From NCBI GenBank assembly GCA_032718565.1, contig JAVGVS010000704.1, positions 62,001 to 126,000 of the forward strand: 64,000 bases of DNA, read 5' to 3'. Source of the DNA: Distichodus sexfasciatus (taxonomy: Eukaryota > Chordata > Actinopteri > Characiformes > Distichodontidae). Every line of letters starts with the position of its first letter. Position 1 is the stretch's first letter. Below the pieces are notes generated by a model. It saw only the letters and a list, made by a program, of their open reading frames with translations. It searched no databases and was not told where the DNA came from. Shown piece after piece: positions 57,001-64,000 of the stretch. The position numbers and the translations under genes are program-made.

Positions 57001-58510
57001 GCGTCTGCTTTTCTCGTCAAATCCATACCAGATCACTGATGAATCTGACAAGCAGTGATCACAAATCAGGGCGTATTTAGGAACATCAACGACGTGAGCC
57101 TGACCACCATCAACTGCGTCCTAAGAAGGAACCATATGCCCATGAAGCAGCTCTATAGAGTTCCATTTCAAAGGGACTCTGACGATGTGAAGGAGCCCAG
57201 ATGCCAATATGTGGAGATATGGAAACATTACTATACTGTAATGCCTTGTCATATCATGCAGTTAAGAGTCAACTGGAGTCACTTTTCATTGTAATTTTGC
57301 CTTTTTTTACTTGGAGAATAACAGAGCTTGAAGCTGAGGGGGCACATCATGTGTTCATATCCCCACTATTGGCCCATACAACACAGAACGCCTCATAACA
57401 TTCCAGAATGCACTTTATGATGGCTGATCCTACCTGAGGAGAGAGGGCTGTTGAGGCCTGGCATGCCACTCTTCGTCATTATCTGGAACAATGTGGCATT
57501 CCATCACTCTCGCCTTGTCAATGAGTGGTTTACAGCACACCCTCGTATGATGATGCAGTTCCTCCCAGCATATTCCCCATTTTTGAATCCCATAGAGGAG
57601 TTCTTCAGTGCTTGGAGGTGGACGGTTTATGATCCCTGTCCCTATGAGCAGATGCCCTTGCTGAATGCAATGACTGCTGCTGCCCAAGAAATAGGTGCAG
57701 AGGAATGTCAAGGTTGGATAAGGCATGCAAGAAGATTTTTCCCTCGGTGCATTGCAAGAGAGGATATTGAATGTGATGTGGATGACGCCATGTGGCCCCA
57801 TCGTCAAGAGAGAAGAGACTGAGTAACCATAGTGACTATTTCTTATACTCTAATAATTTTTATACTCAACTGTAATATATTTTACTTTTATTTTCTTACA
57901 GTAATTTCTTATACTCTGATAGATTTTATTTTCATTCACATGTATTTTCTGCAATATTTACAGCATTTCAGTTGTCAAAAAAACAAAAATCATGGAATCA
58001 ATAAAATTTGCATCATTTCTGATTCTAGATCCAATTCTTTGCAAGAAGGCCAATTTGACACAGCCTACGTAGAAAGACAGCAAATGGCACTGGCATGAAA
58101 GCTAATAGACTACAATGACACTGAGTGCTGTATTTTGTATTTTGTTGTGCATTTTGTAATGATTGATTGGAAGAGCTCATGTGTTGTGTTGTTTGAAGGC
58201 AAAATGTGCTTTTCTTGCATATTTTAACTGTTTTGGCATGGTTAGAGCCTTTTGCAAACAAAATGTGTCATTTTGACCATGAGTGCCACTGCTTAGGCCT
58301 GTGTGTTAACTGTTTTGAAAATGTGGAGTTTGAGTTGACTGCTGCATGAAAGCAATCAAGAAAAACTGTAATAGTAATATTCTCAGAGTTGTGGTCTCGG
58401 CTGGTCTCCAAATAAAATCCCGAGTCCTCTTTGTCCGAGACAAGACCGAGCACAAATACAACCGAGTCCGAGACAAGACCAAGACTTTTAAAACCTGTTC
58501 CACCTCTGGC

Positions 58511-60162
58511 CACTCATTAAAAGCTGCATTCTTTCTGCTTTACTGTTTATAATTTGAAGCATTAGATGACCCTTTATGAGTCCTGCTCCCCCCGAATTAT
58601 CCCCGTCGTCACCTTGGGAGCGCACTCGAGGAGATTTCTACTTAGCGACACGTACGCGAAGGTCAATATATTCCCGGGAGCGTTGCGTATCTCTATTCCC
58701 CCAGAATAAGAGACCCATCAGTCACCTGCGCTGCCTTTATTACACGCAAATATTGCTGATGTTTATTCATGACCTTTGCGCATTAGCGAGGTTCCGAGCA
58801 CGGAAGAGACGCGCAAAACCCGTCGATCCGCTGTAACTGCTTTCTGATGATAGCTTTAAGCGACTTTCTAAATTCCCCCCTAATCTCCCGGAAAATGGAA
58901 ATCTCCCGCTCGGCTCTTCTGAGCCATAAATAAATAAAGAAATAAAATAAAAATAAGCCCACAGTTTCACATCCTGTTTCCATATTATTTCCAAGAACAA
59001 AAATTCTGCCAAGGGTCTCTTCCATTATTTCCTTTTTTATTAGTTGAGAAACACACAGCTGCACTCAAAAAATATTGTATTTAAATTGTTTAATAAAATA
59101 TACACATAATTGACCGTGTATAAAATATTTTTAAAATAAATCTTATAAAAATACTTTTTTTTTTTTTTTTACAAAATGATATTCACTATTATTAAACCAA
59201 ATGTATTTAAATGTATAAAGAAAAATATATATTATACACAATTTTTTTTCAGTCTGCTCTGCTCTGTAAATTTATCAAAGCGGCCACGTAATGTGCAAAT
59301 TACAGTCGCAGTCCCTCATTATGCATTGCAAAGTGTACTGAGGAAAAGAAAAGGTCCGGCGCTGTCTGACATGACAAAGGGGCGATAACAAACCATATGG
59401 TCGAGCTAATAGGAAAACGACAAAAGTAATTTGGCTTTTGTCTAGAGACACAAGCAGTTTTTCACAGAAATATGTGGGGAATTAGAAGCGCAATCAAGCT
59501 CTTTGGCGTGATTTAACGAACCTGGAGAAGACTCCCTGAGTATCATTATTGGACTTTTTTTTTATCGAGGGAACTGATACACAGAAAGTTGTAGCAGTTA
59601 ATGCAAATGAACATGCAGGTAATTTTCACAGGGTATAACGTTTATTATAATTTATTTATATTCATATATCACATGCGCTAATTTTAGTTAATGAAAACCA
59701 AAACTAGCAGTGATAATTTCATTAACTGTAATTATTTTAAAATGTTTGTGATTATTTAAAATTTCCATCATTATTAATATTTTTCATAATAGTTCATAAC
59801 ATTATAAATTTATGTAAACATTTAATACATTTATAATTGTGTAGCCATATATTAAAATTTACAAAGCATTTAAAATGAAACTATAAAACTATTTTAAACA
59901 ACTATTAAAAATAACTTGAAATAAAATAAAATTGCAGGTAAAAGCAAACTTCTGTTTTCATTGTTTAGCTGCTGCAAACTACAGATGAAAATGTATGTTT
60001 TATGTGGAATTTATGATGGCTTATATTAAATTAAATTCAGACAGAACGCTTCTCAGAAGAAGACGTGGAGCGTAAGTGTCAAAGAAGTAGTGTCAGATGT
60101 CAAAATTAGCAAAAACTGCTGTATTTTGACTTATAAATGTATGTAGTGTTTTAGCGCCCCTA
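58511..60162. other. no gene seen; CpG patch then AT-rich sequence
   Basis: 58570-58920 is CpG-bearing and non-repetitive. 59040-59260 is very AT-rich. 59260-59540 again has unique balanced sequence ('gcaaattacagtcgcagtcc') that could be a conserved element. 59640-60010 is AT-rich. No exon found. Confidence 0.3.
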
Positions 60163-60939
60163 TATTCTTCAAGATTCAAGATTCAAGATCAAGATTCAAG
60201 ATTCTTTATTTGTCACGTGCAAGTTATACAGGTACAACATGCAGTGAAATGTATCCTGATCCGCTCTTTTAACTGTGCAATAGACAAGGGAAAGACAAAA
60301 TAGACACAATACAACTTACAAACATAAGACTGACTTAAATAAGGAGGTTGGTGTAACAGGACGAAAAAATAAAACTATATATTATACAATAAGGAACATT
60401 AAGTTACATGTGCAATATAAAGTTACATGTGCAGTTTTTAACCTGAGATTGCAAAATTGTGCTAAGACAGAACAGGTGCAATGAGATGATTTTTTAAAGT
60501 GACAAGTTCAACGGCAGCATTGTACATAGCAGACAGAGTAGAGCATGTGATATTGGACAAAGAAATGTGGCAACCAGTATAAGTGATTATCACAGTTGGG
60601 GTTTATATAACAGTCAGACAGTATGAGTTATCGTAGCAATATGAGGTATGTATTAGCAGCATGTAATAACATGGACAATTACAGTATAAGTTATCATAGC
60701 AATATGAGGTATGTATTAGTAGCATGTAATAACAGAACTTAAAAGGGCATGTCCTTGTTCAGAAAACGGATGGCCTGAGGATAGAAACTCCTCCTGAGTC
60801 TCTCTGTTTTGGCCATGATGGTGTGGAACCTTCTGCCTGATTGCAGAAGATGAAAAAGTCTGTTTCCTGGATGAGATGAGTCTTTTATAGTATCATTGTA
60901 TATGTCTCTCTTCCATATCTTATTTTTGATTAACCACAT
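60163..60939 (-). mobile_element. 3' end of a non-LTR retrotransposon (minus)
   Basis: The minus-strand frame 60739-60939 reads 'HPGNRLFHLLQSGRRFHTI' and 'KTERLRRSFYPQAIRFLN', a C-terminal signature of a fish LINE ORF2. It is followed by a long 3'UTR that ends in tandem 'ttgaatc' repeats (60163-60205). The short tail copies at 19045 and 48030 belong to the same family. Clade not resolved. Confidence 0.7.
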
Positions 60940-61220
60940 GAATCATATCAAGGCATGAGAAGTTAGTACATAGAAGAATAAAGTTAAATGAAAAAGGACA
61001 GAAGTTTGGGATAGAAATGTGTGACTTGGTAGTGAAGCTTCTTTTTTGTTATGACAGCTTCAATAAGTTGTCTTTATAAATAAACTAACCTCTAACAGTG
61101 TTCATATAAAATTTTGGTGGTTTTCTATCATTTCACTTAAATTATAACAGCTCTGGTAGGATGTCATAAATGCCCTGTAAGCGCCCCCTGCTGGTCAGAG
61201 AAGTAAATTTTTGCCATGAG
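60910..61220. repeat. dispersed repeat R2, copy 3
   Basis: Matches 17235-17500 ('aacctctaacagtgttcata', 'ggttttctatcatttcac'). The related 'gcaagcagcgattcagatgg' piece lies at 61595-61690. Confidence 0.7.
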
Positions 61221-61901
61221 GGCGTTCCATATGAGAGCCGCGGCATAATAGCGCTGTGGACACGCATCAGGAATAAATAAATATCAAGTAAATGGCTGTG
61301 CTGTGAGTAGAGCGCTGGGTGTTTTTGTGCTATTGTAACTTATACCATGGTTAGAATAATTTGTAACTGAACTGAAATAAAAAGTTAAGCTAAAAAACGT
61401 GTCTTAATATTTAAAGTTGGATCTTCATCACTTCATTGACACTTCCAGCTTCAGAACAGAACTGCTGTTTGTTGCAAAAAATGATAATATTCTTAGTTTC
61501 GTTTCAGAATATTAACAATCCAGAGTCATAAACGCAAAATGGAACACGATTACATGCCTTAAAGCTCCCATGGTAAAAATACCATAAAAATAGCCGCAAG
61601 CAGCGATTCAGATGGGTCCAAGCAAAAGTCTCAAAAAGCAGCACAAAAGCAGCTGATGCAGTAAGCATCGAAGAAAAAAAGTCAGTGAACCAGACTGCAC
61701 ACATTAATTATAGAATTATTATATTAATTATAGCAAAACTTAAGAAGGTAAAAAGTTGAAAATATAAAAAGTGAAAAAGAAGCCAACTTCTAACTGTTCA
61801 AATAGTACTATTGTATACAGTATTTCCCTCTACCAAATGTGTTCATTTGTAATTTTTGTTTTCAGGTTTTGCATTTCATGTTTAACCTTTATTCATTTTT
61901 A
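61221..61901. other. no gene seen; repeat scraps
   Basis: 61285-61330 resembles 19545-19590 ('ctgtgagtagagcgctgggt'). 61595-61690 is an R2 piece. The rest is AT-rich and unique. Confidence 0.4.
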
Positions 61902-62327
61902 CAGTTTTTTCCAATTGCTAAAGCACAATTTTGACAAGAAGCCTCATTTTTGACACCTCACATATCCTGCAAAATGAAGCTCTGCAGTCAAAACTATATA
62001 AACACTTATCAAAACCAAACTATTGCCCCAAATAGTAAACATTTCTTCCCCATGCCTAATTTTTTCCTCCAACCATCCAAACACCAAAATGTACCAAAAT
62101 GTAAAATTCAAAACACTTTTATCTCTTTAGGGACTGTCAGAACTGCAAATGCTGAGAATTGGACACAGAAACTTATGTGCAGAAATAAATTGGGTTCAAA
62201 CAAATCATTTATTTAGCTACAATTTGCAGCAGAAAAACAAACATAAAATCCATATAACTGTACAATTCAACAAATTCTAAACCTTTGGAAAACAGAATGA
62301 GAAACATGTGCAAGTGAAAAAACAAAA

Positions 62328-62947
62328 TTATGCAGCGTCATGTCGTCTCGGTGGCTCTGGCCACAGCACCTCATCCACTTCACATGCGATATCTTCCGTT
62401 GCTGGACAGCGAGGAAAGAAGCGTCGAGAGTGTCTTATCCATCCCTGGATAGCTCTTATGTCAATTTCCTCACATGCCTCCTCCACTGCTTGTAGAAGCC
62501 CCTCACGCACATGGGGTTGATGATCATAGACCTTCCACCGCCATGCTGAAAAGAACTCTTCTATGAGGTTCAGAAATGGAGAAATAGGGGGAAGGTAAAT
62601 CACTGTAAAATGTGGGTTGTTGGCAAACCAATTTTGCACCATGGCTGCACGATGAAAACTCACATTGTCCCACACCACAACATATCTGTGCTGCTGCCCT
62701 TCATCGTCCATATGGTTTGCCTGTGTAAGATGTCTCGCAATCTGTCCAGAAATGTCAGGATCAACCCTGTGTTGTATGGACCAAGAATGGCATGGTGATG
62801 GAGAACTCCATGTCCTGTGACGGCAGCACACGTTGTAATGTTTCCCCCACGTACGCCAGGAACATTCACAATAGCTCTGTGACCTGTTATGTTTCTTCCC
62901 CATTGTTCTTTAGTGTTGGTAAATCTGTGGAGTTTTATAGTTCTCAC
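62328..62947 (-). pseudogene. second IS630/Tc1-type transposase, truncated and frameshifted
   Basis: Only the C-terminal two thirds of the DDE domain remain. The minus frame from 62947 gives 'GHRAIVNVPGVRGGNITTC' and 'GVLHHHAILGPYNTG'. Near 62720 the reading continues in another frame with 'RYVVVWDNVSFHRAAMVQNW', 'NLIEEFFSAWRWKVYD' and 'GWIRHSRRFFPRC', ending at 62328. The catalytic Asp ('WDN') and Glu ('IEE') are intact, unlike the copy at 56227, but the first Asp and DNA-binding region are missing. 'cagttttttccaattgct' at 61902 may be one end of this element; the other end was not found. Confidence 0.85.
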
Positions 62948-64000
62948 ATTCTGATTGCTGAGTTAACTAATAAGCAGTCAGGTGCTTGACCAGGTGACGT
63001 GTGTGTTAGCCTAATGGGTACATGGGTGTGGTTTTCTGAATGGGTGTGTTTGGAAATGGCTAAAAGTGTCTTGGTGTCTTCCTGTGTTTTCTGTAGGAAA
63101 GTGTGTGCACTCTAATGCAAAAGATGTCAAGTTTAATTGCTTATTGTGTTCAAAGGTGTGATTTGTGTTTTTTAAGCATGAACTTTAGCATGGAAAGAAA
63201 ACAAACACATCTCTATTATTACGGATCAAGAAAGTGTGGAATATACTGACGTTTATTAATATACATAATAATATACTGAAGATTTTGAGTGTCATATGGA
63301 CTGAGATTTTATGGTAAAAGTGATTTCTAAATGTCAATGTTAAGTAAATGGCAGGGTAAAAATATAACACCCAAGCAACAGCTCAGATGGTAAGATAAAT
63401 ACCGCCGTTTATAGAATCTCGCATTTTCCGTGTCAGAAGGCACACGCTGCATCTGTCACCGCGTTGAGCGACGGGGGAGGGAAGCCTCGGCCTTACAACA
63501 CGGACAGTGACAACGTTGAGATGGAAATCTATTAATATGATAAAAGTTCTGTGCCAAGATCCGTCTCCTTTCGTCAGATCCTGCTTTATCTCCATTAAAA
63601 ACGCAGGAGTTGTGCTGCTCTAATCTGATTTTTTGACGTGACGTTTGATCTTTTACATCCCTCGACACTCGGTTTGGACTATAAATCAGCTTTCTTAGTG
63701 GAGATTCTGGAAGTTATCGATGTCAGGTTCATATCTGTGAGTCTAACAGGTGATCTGAGATTTGGCCGATCTTCTTTTGAAGATTTTGGTTTAAAAGGGG
63801 GTGTTGTATAAAAGCGGGGTTATAAAGGTCACTGTGTAATCTGGTGTAATCAGCAGAGATTTGTGCACTCTTGAGGTATTGCAAAGTCTGCACTCTAACT
63901 CAAAATCTAGACTACAGTATGGTGGTGTGAAATAATAACAGAATAATTAGACAAAAATAGATTAATATTTAAATTTGAAGTAAAACTCTAAATTCAAGCG
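62948..64000. other. no gene seen
   Basis: 62950-63180 may be the degraded remainder of the transposon. 63380-63800 is CpG-bearing and unique with no recognised exon. The window ends in AT-rich intron-like sequence. Confidence 0.3.

Larger units (their letters stand above)
56655..57050 (+). mobile_element. solo LTR (396 bp) inside the transposase
   Basis: Starts TGTCAC and ends CTGACA (inverted TGTCA/TGACA), flanked by a perfect 5-bp duplication 'agcag' (56650-56654 and 57051-57055). It contains a TATA box and a polyadenylation signal at plausible spacing. No internal coding region is present. TG...CA ends and a 5-bp duplication fit a Ty3/Gypsy-, BEL- or ERV-type element; it shows little similarity to the LTR at 14966. 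Confidence 0.92.
56227..57822 (+). pseudogene. IS630/Tc1-type transposase, disrupted
   Basis: Would cut and join transposon ends at TA. The N-terminal helix-turn-helix part is readable from 56227 ('VINRGLSLREAGQRVQP', 56338-56392) and the C-terminal part as 'FLPAYSPFLNPIEEFFSAWRW' in two overlapping pieces near 57561-57625, with 'GWIRHARRFFPRC' after it. Defects: in-frame TGA at 56281; a single-base shift near 56430; a GT-AG interval 56449-56533 that looks like a genuine 85-bp intron; a solo LTR at 56655-57050; loss of the segment with the first catalytic Asp (about 57330-57360); and the second catalytic Asp replaced by Asn ('IIWNNVAFH', 57487-57489). The Glu pair at 57595-57600 remains. It cannot be active. 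Confidence 0.88.
55876..58368 (+). mobile_element. Tc1/IS630-type DNA transposon with perfect 20-bp TIRs
   Basis: Terminal inverted repeats 'cagtttttcttgattgcttt' at 55876-55895 and inverted at 58349-58368, flanked by TA on both sides (55874-55875, 58369-58370), the target duplication of the Tc1/mariner/IS630 superfamily. It carries a broken transposase gene (56227-57822) and, inside that, a solo LTR. Total 2493 bp including the LTR. Confidence 0.92.
55016..58510 (-). mobile_element. hAT-like MITE (Y1), copy split by a Tc1/IS630-type transposon
   Basis: Minus-strand copy in two parts, 55016-55873 and 58371-58510. The outer end at 58510 reads 'cagaggtggaacagg' on the minus strand and the other end 'cagtgttggcagag', loosely similar CAG ends as in hAT elements. 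An 8-bp target duplication is not visible. The interrupted point matches 52887-52895 of the intact copy. Confidence 0.75.

Noticed and set aside
56601..57058. Frames of 91 and 71 codons across the LTR
   Set aside because: They cover the solo LTR and transposase edge; an LTR of this kind does not encode protein there.

Overview
The window is teleost fish genomic DNA. It is AT-rich and intron-like, packed with fish-type SINEs, LINEs, hAT and Tc1/IS630-type DNA transposons, solo LTRs, minisatellites and long polypyrimidine tracts. The copy structure of the tRNA-derived SINEs suggests a teleost, possibly an ostariophysan, but I cannot fix the species.

The only host gene I can support is a contactin-associated protein gene on the + strand, most like CNTNAP2 (Caspr2). 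Three consecutive exons are visible. The first is an EGF-like exon (15662-15768). The second is a fibrinogen-like-domain exon (20507-20627) that keeps both splice sites but is broken by indels and in-frame stops. The third is a well-preserved exon (24849-25049) of exactly the length I recall for its mammalian counterpart. Everything after 25049, and probably everything before 15662, is intron sequence of this gene. No further exon was recognised.

Layout: 1-6.4 kb holds a 26-bp minisatellite split by a 5'-truncated L2-type LINE with an intact 481-codon reverse transcriptase frame, then a 47-bp minisatellite. 6.6-15.5 kb holds SINEs, hAT-like remnants and a 522-bp solo LTR ending 174 bp before the EGF exon. 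15.6-25.1 kb is the exon-bearing part, with diverged repeats and a LINE 3' end. 25.5-35.9 kb is rich in SINE copies, a 61-bp minisatellite, polypyrimidine tracts and a long inverted repeat. 37.4-47.7 kb is dominated by simple and tandem sequence (a 21-bp minisatellite, CT/CA-rich blocks, a C/T-rich block) with a decayed Tx1-like LINE between. 48-54 kb has minisatellites and hAT-like elements. 55.0-58.5 kb is a three-level nest: a solo LTR inside a Tc1/IS630-type transposon, itself inside an hAT-like element whose uninterrupted paralogue lies at 52.7-53.8 kb and shows the empty site. 60-63 kb has a LINE 3' end and a second, truncated IS630-type transposase.

The host exons would work together as part of a neuronal cell-adhesion ectodomain (EGF-like 1 followed by the fibrinogen-like domain). 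The broken middle exon is the most notable biological point: including it gives a stop, and joining the two good exons directly also gives a stop. No prokaryotic feature, CRISPR array, true tRNA or rRNA gene was seen.
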